This document shows, piece after piece, positions 1 through 6,389 of a stretch of DNA of 11,362 nucleotides. A program made the translations under genes and the position numbers. The stretch's first letter is position 1. The number at the start of each line of letters is the position of its first letter. Origin of the DNA: Flavobacteriaceae bacterium TMED179 (lineage in GTDB: Bacteria > Bacteroidota > Bacteroidia > Flavobacteriales > Flavobacteriaceae). The notes under the pieces are model-generated. The model had not been told where the DNA came from, did not search any database, and saw nothing but the letters and a program-made list of their open reading frames with translations. The DNA lies in contig NHIC01000010.1 in the NCBI GenBank assembly GCA_002169865.1, positions 25,645 to 37,006 on the forward strand. The letters are read 5' to 3'.

Positions 1-639
1 CCTTATAAAGCTCCAAACCATTATATAGATAATGGTATTACATATCTTGAAACAGTTGAAGGTAATTTACCTCTTAAAGTATTTGGAAAACACAATTTAT
101 TAAATCTAGCTGGTGCACAATGGGTTACACAATTAATGGGTGTGGACGAATCAGGATTTTATGAAGCTATTCCAACTTTCATTGGCGCTTCAAAGCGGTT
201 AGAATGTTTAGTAAAAAGTAAAACGGCTATTCTTTTTAAAGATTTTGCTCATTCACCAAGTAAGGTTAAGGCAACTACATCAGCTGTTAAAAAACAATTT
301 TCAAATCATAAAATTATGGTTTGTCTAGAGTTACATACATACAGTAGTTTAGATCCAGAGTTTATTACTCAGTATGCAAATACTTTAGATGTAGTTGATG
401 AAGCTTTAGTTTTCTTTGACCCGATGGCTTTAAAAATAAAAAAACAAGAATCTATTTCTCCTGAATTAATTATGCAGGCATTTAGGAAACCATCGATAAA
501 GGTTTTTTGTCAAAAGGATATTTTATTCAATTATTTACTCCAAAAAGATTATAAAAATCTCATTTTAGTAATGATGAGTTCAGGTACGTTTGGAGATTTA
601 GATTGGGAGCCGTTAAAGACCCGTATTTTAGATTTTTAA
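1..639 (+). CDS. mpl: Mur ligase of Mpl type (peptidoglycan synthetase), 3' part
   Basis: Only the C-terminal 212 residues lie in the window. The frame is open from base 1 and the true start is upstream, so the ATG at 136 is internal. The part seen begins in the late central domain of a Mur ligase, with VFGKHNLLNLAGA (codons 29-41), where Mur ligases bind the sugar nucleotide and ATP. The C-terminal domain follows, with GASKRLE and FKDFAHSPSKVKATT, the latter matching the DFAHHP segment of Mpl and MurC. The end, ILVMMSSGTFGDLDW, is typical of the flavobacterial homologues. Mpl (known for the family) is cytoplasmic and joins the tripeptide L-Ala-gamma-D-Glu-meso-DAP to UDP-MurNAc in peptidoglycan recycling. 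Whether the Bacteroidota protein has exactly that substrate is inferred. MurC is the main alternative, but the DFAHSPSK segment and C-terminus favour Mpl. The ATP-binding P-loop is outside the window. Confidence 0.82.
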   Translation, partial: PYKAPNHYIDNGITYLETVEGNLPLKVFGKHNLLNLAGAQWVTQLMGVDESGFYEAIPTFIGASKRLECLVKSKTAILFKDFAHSPSKVKATTSAVKKQFSNHKIMVCLELHTYSSLDPEFITQYANTLDVVDEALVFFDPMALKIKKQESISPELIMQAFRKPSIKVFCQKDILFNYLLQKDYKNLILVMMSSGTFGDLDWEPLKTRILDF

Positions 640-785
640 TTACTATAAAAAAAATTATATTAGGTCTTTTTATTAAAAAAATTTCTCCTTTTTTCCCTTG
701 TTATATTTACTTACGTTAAACGTATTTATTTTATCTTAATAATTAAAATTATAATTATAATAATTAATAATACTTTTAATTAAGC
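640..785 (+). promoter_or_regulatory. AT-rich intergenic region with weak terminator-like and promoter-like elements
   Basis: This is the longest non-coding stretch in the window. Behind the mpl stop there are A/T-only inverted repeats: six A (675-680) can pair with six T (689-694) across a short pyrimidine loop, which could act as a weak terminator. A TTG (698-700) and a poor -7 match, TATTTATT (723-730), are 22 nt apart and could be a weak promoter for the HAD gene. A 13-base odd palindrome, TACGTT-A-AACGTA (712-724), lies in that spacer and runs into the -7 candidate. The remainder, 730-780, is low-complexity A and T. No Shine-Dalgarno sequence precedes the next start. Nothing here is close to consensus, so the call is tentative. 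Confidence 0.3.
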
Positions 786-1493
786 ATGCATAAATTTGTG
801 ATTAATACTAAACCAATAACCGATATTTTTTTTGACTTAGATCATACATTGTGGGATTTTGAAAAAAACTCTGCTTTAACATTTAAATTAATTTTTGATA
901 AACTTAATATTGAACTTACAATTGAAGACTTTCTAAATCATTATACACCTATAAATCATGCTTGCTGGAAACTATACAGGGAAAATAAAATAAGTGAAAG
1001 GGAACTTCGTATTCAACGCTTACTTAAAACGTTCAAAAAAATAAATTTTAAAATAAAAAAAAATCAAATTGAAGAAATATCTAGTCTATATATTTCTCAT
1101 CTAAGCTCGTTTCCTTATTTATTTGATGGGACACATGATCTACTTAAGATGCTAAAAAATAAATATAAATTACACATTATTACTAATGGTTTTGAAGAAG
1201 TTCAGCATTTTAAAATAGTCAATTCTGGTTTAAATACTTACTTTCAAAATGTTTTTACCGCCGATAAAATTGGGTTTAAAAAACCAAATCCAAAAATTTT
1301 TAATGTTGCTTTAAAAATAGCACAAACCTCAGCTAGAGCTTCAATTATGATTGGTGACAGTCTTGAGGCCGACATTCAAGGTGCATTAGATGTAGGCATG
1401 CAAGCAATTCATTTTAATTCTCATAACGAAAAAAAACACAAACATTGTCCAATTGTGTATTCAATAGGAGAAATTGATCAGTTTTTTATCTAA
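786..1493 (+). CDS. yjjG: HAD-superfamily hydrolase, YjjG-type noncanonical pyrimidine nucleotidase
   Basis: The 235-residue cytoplasmic phosphatase has all four HAD motifs. Motif I is DLDHT with the nucleophile D17 and acid/base D19, motif II is ITNG with T133, motif III is the K166-P167 lysine, and motif IV is GDSLEAD with D191 and D196 for Mg2+. The N-terminal signature FFDLDHTLWDFEKNS is characteristic of the YjjG/YfnB subfamily. A helical C1 cap occupies about residues 25-115. E. coli YjjG dephosphorylates pyrimidine nucleoside monophosphates, including damaged ones, and so keeps them out of DNA; the same role here is inferred. The ATG gives a lead of about ten residues before the first beta strand. 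A MazG-like pyrophosphohydrolase follows 46 nt later on the same strand, also a nucleotide-pool enzyme. Lysine-rich stretches use long A runs, including nine A at 1055-1063. Confidence 0.85.
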   Translation: MHKFVINTKPITDIFFDLDHTLWDFEKNSALTFKLIFDKLNIELTIEDFLNHYTPINHACWKLYRENKISERELRIQRLLKTFKKINFKIKKNQIEEISSLYISHLSSFPYLFDGTHDLLKMLKNKYKLHIITNGFEEVQHFKIVNSGLNTYFQNVFTADKIGFKKPNPKIFNVALKIAQTSARASIMIGDSLEADIQGALDVGMQAIHFNSHNEKKHKHCPIVYSIGEIDQFFI

Positions 1494-1539
1494 AATTAAT
1501 TCAGATATGGAATACCAACATTAATTCTTATTTTTGAAT

Positions 1540-1881
1540 ATGGAATTAGAAGGAGCTCAAAAAGCAGTTGACGATTGGATTAATAATCATGGTGTAAGAT
1601 ATTTTAATGAGCTTACCAATATGGCTCAATTAACAGAGGAAGTAGGTGAAGTTGCTCGCATTATTGCCAGACGATATGGTGAACAATCTGATAAGTCAAC
1701 TGATCTTGTTAAAGATCTCGGAGAGGAATTAGCTGACGTAATTTTTGTGACTTTATGTTTAGCAAATCAAACAGGAGTAGATTTAAATGCTGCTTTTGAA
1801 AAAAAAATGAAATTAAAAACTGAACGAGATCATGATCGACACCATAAGAATCTTAAGTTAAAATCCCCGTTAAAAAGATGA
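1540..1881 (+). CDS. MazG-like nucleotide pyrophosphohydrolase
   Basis: The 113-residue all-helical protein has the metal-binding pattern of the MazG/dUTPase-like superfamily. The first helix carries LTEEVGEV with E34 and E37, and the second carries LGEELADV with E63 and D66, the usual ExxE...ExxD arrangement. Relatives hydrolyse nucleoside triphosphates to the monophosphate and pyrophosphate with Mg2+. The short single-domain form is common in Bacteroidota and its preferred substrate is not established. I chose ATG 1540 because MELEGAQKAVDDW matches the family N-terminus; a TTG two codons earlier (1534) is in frame but adds nothing. The stop overlaps the aroA start as ATGA, so translational coupling is likely. 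A nine-A run (1799-1807) near the C-terminus encodes part of EKKMK. The C-terminal tail is basic, with DHDRHH before it. Confidence 0.87.
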   Translation: MELEGAQKAVDDWINNHGVRYFNELTNMAQLTEEVGEVARIIARRYGEQSDKSTDLVKDLGEELADVIFVTLCLANQTGVDLNAAFEKKMKLKTERDHDRHHKNLKLKSPLKR

Positions 1882-3101
1882 ATCTTAAAGTTTCTCAGAA
1901 AAATCGAATCTGTAATGGCAAAATAAACATTACAGGCTCTAAAAGTGAAACTAATAGATTATTATTATTGCAGGCTTTTTATCGAAACTTTAAAATTAGA
2001 AATAAATCTAATTCAGACGATAGTTCCGTTATGCAGAATGCATTAAAGTCTGACTCTGATTTTATTGATATACAACATGCTGGAACAGCAATGCGCTTTT
2101 TAACAGCCTATTATTCACAATTGGAGGGAAGAGAAATCGTTTTGACGGGTTCTTCTAGAATGCAGGAACGACCTATAAAAATTCTTGTTGATGCTCTTAG
2201 GTCAATAGGAGCTTGTATTGATTATATTAAAAAAGAGGGCTATCCGCCCTTAAGGATTAAAGGTGCAAAATTAAATGGTGGGTCTTTAAGCCTTCCAGCT
2301 GATGTTAGTAGTCAATATATTTCAGCGTTACTTATGTTGGGTTCAGTTTTAAAATCTGGAATTGAATTAAATCTAACAGGAAAAATAACTTCAATTCCCT
2401 ATATAAATATGACATTAAAATTATTAGCAAACTTTGGAGTCAAAACTGAGTTTAAAAATCAATGTATTAGTGTTAAAGAGAATACTAAACTAAATAGTGT
2501 AGATCAAGTTGTTGAGTCAGATTGGAGTTCAGCTTCTTACTTTTTTAGCATTGCCTCATTAGCTGATAAAGCTAAAATTCATCTGACTAGTTTTAAAACG
2601 AATAGCTTGCAAGGTGACGCTATTTTGAGAATTATTTACAAGGAGCTGGGAGTAAATTCATATTTTGAAAAAGATAATTTAATATTAAGAAAGGAAAATA
2701 CATCACTACCAGAAAAAATACAATGGGATTTATCTGATTCCCCTGACATTGCACAAACCATTGTGGTGACTTGTTATGGTTTAGGGGTTGGCTGCGATCT
2801 AGATGGTTTACATACTCTGAAGATCAAAGAAACAGATCGTTTAGTTGCTTTGGATTTGGAACTCAGCAAACTAGGAGCTAAAATATCAGTTACCGATAAA
2901 AGTTTACATCTTTCCCCAGGTAATAATTTTCGAAAAGATGTGTCTATTTCCACTTATAATGATCATCGTATGGCAATGGCTTTTGCTCCTTTAGCTCTTA
3001 AAACACCAATAGGTATTGATGAAGCGCAGGTGGTTTCAAAATCCTATCCAAGCTTTTGGAAAGACCTAAAAATGCTTAATTTCAAAATGGAATTGATTTA
3101 A
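1878..3101 (+). CDS. aroA: 3-phosphoshikimate 1-carboxyvinyltransferase (EPSP synthase)
   Basis: The sixth shikimate-pathway enzyme joins phosphoenolpyruvate to shikimate 3-phosphate in the cytoplasm. At 407 residues it is slightly shorter than E. coli AroA. Landmarks in order are: SKSETNR with K22 and R27 (substrate binding); GTAMRF (69-74), the PEP loop; TGSSRMQERPI (90-100); SSQYISALLM (144-153); DWSSASYFF (215-223); DSPD (287-290), whose D290 aligns with the catalytic Asp; KETDR (317-321), whose E318 aligns with the catalytic Glu; and NDHRMAMAF (361-369). All catalytic positions I can place are present. The PEP loop has Phe at 74 where E. coli has Pro101, and His67 where E. coli has Asn94; I recall this as usual in flavobacterial enzymes. 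The gene overlaps the MazG-like gene by 4 nt and is probably co-transcribed with it. Confidence 0.96.
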   Translation: MNLKVSQKNRICNGKINITGSKSETNRLLLLQAFYRNFKIRNKSNSDDSSVMQNALKSDSDFIDIQHAGTAMRFLTAYYSQLEGREIVLTGSSRMQERPIKILVDALRSIGACIDYIKKEGYPPLRIKGAKLNGGSLSLPADVSSQYISALLMLGSVLKSGIELNLTGKITSIPYINMTLKLLANFGVKTEFKNQCISVKENTKLNSVDQVVESDWSSASYFFSIASLADKAKIHLTSFKTNSLQGDAILRIIYKELGVNSYFEKDNLILRKENTSLPEKIQWDLSDSPDIAQTIVVTCYGLGVGCDLDGLHTLKIKETDRLVALDLELSKLGAKISVTDKSLHLSPGNNFRKDVSISTYNDHRMAMAFAPLALKTPIGIDEAQVVSKSYPSFWKDLKMLNFKMELI

Positions 3102-3113
3102 TAATTAATTTAC

Positions 3114-3145
3114 TTGACAAACCCTAGTTTAAGATCTTATATTTG
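3114..3145 (+). promoter_or_regulatory. Bacteroidota-type promoter for queA
   Basis: A -33 TTG (3114-3116) and a perfect TAnnTTTG -7 element, TATATTTG (3138-3145), are 21 nt apart, matching the promoter form known from Flavobacterium and Bacteroides. Transcription would start near 3151-3153, leaving a leader of only about 10 nt before the queA ATG. It lies in the 61-nt gap after aroA, so queA probably starts a new transcription unit. Confidence 0.62.
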
Positions 3146-3162
3146 TATCTTAAAATTTTTAA

Positions 3163-4212
3163 ATGAAGCTTTCTGATTTTCAATTCGAACTTCCTGAAAC
3201 GCGTCTTGCTCAAAGACCCTCAAGTGACCGAGACGAGTCTCGCTTAATGGTTCTAAACCGTAAGGAAGAAACTGTAGAGCACTATACTTTTAAAGATATA
3301 ATAAAGTTTTTCGATGAGGGAGACGTTATGGTATTAAACAATACAAAAGTTTTCCCAGCTCGTCTTTTTGGAAATAAAGAAAAAACGGGAGCGCGTATTG
3401 AAGTTTTTTTACTGCGTGAACTAAATCAAGAGCAAAGACTTTGGGATGTGTTAGTTGATCCAGCACGTAAGATTAGAATTGGGAACAAGCTTTATTTTGG
3501 AAATGATGATAGTTTAGTTGCTGAGGTTATTGACAATACTACTTCGAGAGGAAGAACTTTACGTTTTCTTTTTGATGGAAGCTATTCAGAGTTCCGATCG
3601 AAACTAAAAGAATTGGGACAAACACCGCTACCAAAATACATAAAAAGGCCAATAGAGGAAGAAGACCAGGAGAGATATCAAACAATTTATGCTAAGCATG
3701 AGGGAGCCGTTGCAGCTCCTACTGCTGGGCTTCACTTCTCAAAACATTTGCTTAAGCGTTTAGAGATTAAAGGTGTTGATATAGCAGAACTTACTCTTCA
3801 CGTTGGGTTAGGAACTTTTAGTCCTGTAGAAGTTGAAGATTTATCTAAGCATAAAATGGATTCCGAGGAGCTTATTATTGACCTTATTGCTGTTTCAAAA
3901 GTAAATGACGCAAAACAAAAAAGAAGAAAAATTTGTGCAGTTGGAACAACTGTTATGCGTGGGCTTGAAAGTTCTGTTTCATCTTCAGGGTTTTTAAATG
4001 AATATAAAGGATGGACTCATAAATTTATCTTTCCACCTTATGAATTTTCAATTGCCAATAGCATGATAACTAATTTCCACACTCCAAAATCAACACTACT
4101 AATGATGGTTTCTGCTTTTGCTGATCCAGATTTTATAAAACATGCTTACGAGGTTGCCATAAAAGAGAAATATAATTTTTACTCTTATGGGGATGCAATG
4201 TTAGTATTATAA
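3163..4212 (+). CDS. queA: S-adenosylmethionine:tRNA ribosyltransferase-isomerase
   Basis: QueA moves the ribosyl part of S-adenosylmethionine onto preQ1-modified tRNA at wobble position 34 and forms epoxyqueuosine. It acts in the cytoplasm late in queuosine synthesis. The 349 residues match the normal full length. Signature blocks are: SDFQFELPETRLAQRP at the N-terminus; LNNTKVFPARL (58-68); GAVAAPTAGLHF (181-192); TLHVGLGTFSPV (211-222); GTTVMRGLE (261-269); and MITNFHTPKSTLLMMVSAF (301-319). No insertion or frame break is visible. The ATG is fixed by the conserved MKLSDF start and sits 17 nt behind a near-consensus promoter. No other queuosine gene is in the window, and the short leader has no room for a preQ1 riboswitch. 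rlmN follows after 38 nt without a clear promoter, so the two RNA-modification genes are likely co-transcribed. Confidence 0.97.
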   Translation: MKLSDFQFELPETRLAQRPSSDRDESRLMVLNRKEETVEHYTFKDIIKFFDEGDVMVLNNTKVFPARLFGNKEKTGARIEVFLLRELNQEQRLWDVLVDPARKIRIGNKLYFGNDDSLVAEVIDNTTSRGRTLRFLFDGSYSEFRSKLKELGQTPLPKYIKRPIEEEDQERYQTIYAKHEGAVAAPTAGLHFSKHLLKRLEIKGVDIAELTLHVGLGTFSPVEVEDLSKHKMDSEELIIDLIAVSKVNDAKQKRRKICAVGTTVMRGLESSVSSSGFLNEYKGWTHKFIFPPYEFSIANSMITNFHTPKSTLLMMVSAFADPDFIKHAYEVAIKEKYNFYSYGDAMLVL

Positions 4213-4250
4213 TTCAATTATTAGTTCAGTCGCTCATTTTGTAACCAACG

Positions 4251-5291
4251 GTGAAGAAGACAAAAAGGGATATTCGAGTATTGGGTAAGAAAGATTTACA
4301 AGAATTTTTCTTGTCCCACAATATTCCGTCATTCAAGGGTGATCAGGTATATCAATGGCTTTGGAAAAAAGGAATTCAAGATTTTAATTTGATGACCAAC
4401 TTATCAGTAGAACATCGCAAATTATTAAAATCTTATTTTGAAATAAAACATATTAATATTGATGTAAAACAATGCAGTAAAGATGGGACCATTAAAAATG
4501 CTGTTAAATTACATGACCAATTTACCGTAGAATCTGTATTAATTCCGACTTTAAAGAGAACTACAGCTTGTGTTTCTTCCCAGGTAGGCTGTAGTCTAGA
4601 TTGTGTTTTTTGTGCAACAGCAGCCTTAAAGAGAATACGTAATTTAAATGCCGATGAAATCTATGATCAGGTTATTGCAATGGATCACCAAAGTAAATTA
4701 TATTTCCAGCGCTCTTTATCCAATGTTGTTTTCATGGGTATGGGCGAACCCTTGATGAATTATAAGAATGTCTTATCAGCAATAGATAAAATAACTGAAC
4801 CGCAAGGTTTTGCTATGTCTCCAAAGCGGATAACAGTTTCTACTTCTGGAATTCCTAAAATGATTTATAGGATGGCTGAGGATAAAGTTAAGTTTGGTCT
4901 TGCCGTTTCACTACATAGTGCTAGACAACAGTTGAGAGAAAAAATCATGCCTTTTACAAATAAGTTTCCCTTAACAGATCTTTCTAAAGCTTTAAATTAT
5001 TGGTACGAACACACTAAAAAACAAGTGACTTTTGAATATATTGTTTGGGATGGAATTAATGATAAAAAAGAAGATATTCAGTCTTTAGTAAAATTTAGTC
5101 GTCAAATCCCATCCAAGATTAACTTAATCCAATATAACCCTATTGATAATTCTTTAATGAAACAAGCTCCTAAAAAGACTGTAGAAGCATATTTAAAAGC
5201 TCTTAAAGAAGCAAGAATTAAAGTAACTTATCGACATTCTCGTGGAGAAGATATTGATGCTGGATGTGGTCAACTAGCTAATAAGTTATAA
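4251..5291 (+). CDS. rlmN: Dual-specificity 23S rRNA/tRNA adenine-C2 methyltransferase RlmN
   Basis: This radical-SAM enzyme methylates C2 of A2503 in 23S rRNA and of A37 in some tRNAs. The CxxxCxxC iron-sulfur motif is C114, C118 and C121 within QVGCSLDCVFCAT. C107 and C339 (in DIDAGCGQLA) align with the two catalytic cysteines of E. coli RlmN. VVFMGMGEPLMNY, RITVSTSGIPKMI and LAVSLHSA form the SAM-binding core, and the N-terminal part (about 1-95) is the accessory RNA-binding domain. The 346-residue length is normal. The start is GTG: an in-frame TAA at 4242-4244 rules out a longer form, no ATG lies near, and MKKTKRDIRVLGKKDLQEFF matches the flavobacterial N-terminus. Close spacing behind queA suggests one transcript. 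Confidence 0.97.
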   Translation: MKKTKRDIRVLGKKDLQEFFLSHNIPSFKGDQVYQWLWKKGIQDFNLMTNLSVEHRKLLKSYFEIKHINIDVKQCSKDGTIKNAVKLHDQFTVESVLIPTLKRTTACVSSQVGCSLDCVFCATAALKRIRNLNADEIYDQVIAMDHQSKLYFQRSLSNVVFMGMGEPLMNYKNVLSAIDKITEPQGFAMSPKRITVSTSGIPKMIYRMAEDKVKFGLAVSLHSARQQLREKIMPFTNKFPLTDLSKALNYWYEHTKKQVTFEYIVWDGINDKKEDIQSLVKFSRQIPSKINLIQYNPIDNSLMKQAPKKTVEAYLKALKEARIKVTYRHSRGEDIDAGCGQLANKL

Positions 5292-5333
5292 TTTAACGGA
5301 AAGAGATAATAAAATATTTAGAGTACTTATAGA

Positions 5334-5350
5334 ATTGGTATCTTACCGAT
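5334..5350 (+). other. Small hairpin directly before the prenyl synthase start codon
   Basis: ATTGGTA (5334-5340) can pair with TACCGAT (5344-5350) across a TCT loop, giving seven pairs including one G-U. The stem ends exactly at the ATG at 5351. A -7-like TAGAATTG (5330-5337, one mismatch to TAnnTTTG) overlaps its left arm but has no TTG at the right distance. It could lower translation initiation or be chance. Confidence 0.25.
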
Positions 5351-6328
5351 ATGAAAGTTGTTGAGAAAATAAAAAAGCCAATATATATTGAGATGGAACT
5401 ATTTGAGGAAAAATTCACCGAATCAATGTCTTCCAAAGTTGCCCTTCTCAATAGAATTACTCACTTTATTGTAAACAGAAAAGGAAAGCAAATGCGACCG
5501 ATGTTTGTTTTTCTTGTAGCCAAAATGTTAGGTAAGGGCAAAATCAATGAGCGTACATATAGAGGAGCTTCAGTTATAGAATTAATTCATACTGCAACTT
5601 TAGTCCACGACGATGTTGTAGATGGAAGTAATAAACGTCGTGGTTTTTTCTCTATTAATGCTTTATGGAAAAATAAAATTGCTGTTTTAGTGGGAGACTA
5701 TCTTTTATCTAAGGGGTTACTTTTGTCAATTGAAAATGAGGATTTTGACCTTTTAAAAATCATATCTGTTGCTGTTCGCGAAATGAGTCAAGGCGAACTC
5801 TTACAAATTGAGAAAGCTCGTGCATTAAACATTACTGAGAAGGTTTATTATGATATAATTCGAAAAAAAACAGCAACTCTGCTCGCTTCTTGTTGTGCAA
5901 TCGGAGCCCAGTCGGTTAGATCCAGTTTAGAAGAAGTAAAAAAAATGCACTTATTTGGAGAGCTTTTGGGAATGGCTTTTCAAATCAAAGATGATCTTTT
6001 TGATTATGGAGAAAAAAAAATAGGAAAGCCTTTAGGGATTGATATAAAAGAAAAGAAGATTACTCTCCCGTTGATTTATGCGCTAAATGTTGCTACCTCA
6101 TATGAAAAACGTTGGATTATCAACATTCTTAAAAATCACAACAAAAACCGTAAAAAAGTACATGAATTAATTCAGTTTGTTAAAGATAAAGGTGGCTTAA
6201 GCTTTGCTAAATATCGCATGGAAGAATATCGAAAGCAAGCTTTAGAGATATTATTTGAGTTTCCAAAAAATGAATATAGAAATGCCCTTGAATTAATGGT
6301 TAATTTCGTTATTGAAAGAAAGATATAA
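5351..6328 (+). CDS. Trans-type polyprenyl diphosphate synthase
   Basis: The enzyme elongates an allylic diphosphate with isopentenyl diphosphate to a linear all-trans prenyl diphosphate. The 325-residue all-alpha protein has GKQMRP (45-50) for isopentenyl diphosphate binding, a first aspartate-rich motif LVHDDVVD (D87, D88, D91) followed by the basic KRRG, the GDYLLSKG segment, and a second aspartate motif QIKDDLFD (D214, D215, D218). The residues four and five places before the first Asp are small (A82, T83), which fits products longer than C15. Because flavobacteria usually make menaquinone-6, a hexaprenyl or similar side chain is a reasonable inference, but chain length cannot be read with certainty. 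It is 59 nt behind rlmN. A nine-A run (6012-6020) encodes EKK just after the second motif. Confidence 0.93.
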   Translation: MKVVEKIKKPIYIEMELFEEKFTESMSSKVALLNRITHFIVNRKGKQMRPMFVFLVAKMLGKGKINERTYRGASVIELIHTATLVHDDVVDGSNKRRGFFSINALWKNKIAVLVGDYLLSKGLLLSIENEDFDLLKIISVAVREMSQGELLQIEKARALNITEKVYYDIIRKKTATLLASCCAIGAQSVRSSLEEVKKMHLFGELLGMAFQIKDDLFDYGEKKIGKPLGIDIKEKKITLPLIYALNVATSYEKRWIINILKNHNKNRKKVHELIQFVKDKGGLSFAKYRMEEYRKQALEILFEFPKNEYRNALELMVNFVIERKI

Positions 6329-6358
6329 ACCCACTTATTATTCTTTGGGTTTAATAAG
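6327..6358 (+). other. Two overlapping, mutually exclusive hairpins before dnaG
   Basis: AAACCCA (6327-6333) pairs perfectly with TGGGTTT (6346-6352), and CTTATTA (6334-6340) pairs perfectly with TAATAAG (6352-6358). The arms interleave without linking nucleotides, so both cannot form together; one or the other can. The first stem begins inside the prenyl synthase stop codon. No good T-tract follows either, so a terminator call is weak. It could be an RNA switch, a processing site or chance. Confidence 0.3.
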
Positions 6359-6389
6359 AAAGTTTTAAATTTATAAAAATACAAACCTT

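Noticed and set aside
136..138. ATG as the start of the first gene
   Set aside because: The same frame is open back to base 1 and encodes conserved Mur ligase sequence before this codon.
1529..1536. TATTTTTG, an exact -7 match before the MazG-like gene
   Set aside because: It ends three bases before the ATG, so transcription would begin inside the coding region, and no TTG lies at the correct distance.
4234..4241. TCATTTTG as a promoter for rlmN
   Set aside because: The second base does not match TAnnTTTG and no TTG is placed about 21 nt upstream; read-through from queA is simpler.
6327..6358. Pseudoknot formed by the two interleaved stems
   Set aside because: Both linkers would be zero nucleotides, which cannot span 7-bp grooves; alternative hairpins are the only sensible reading.
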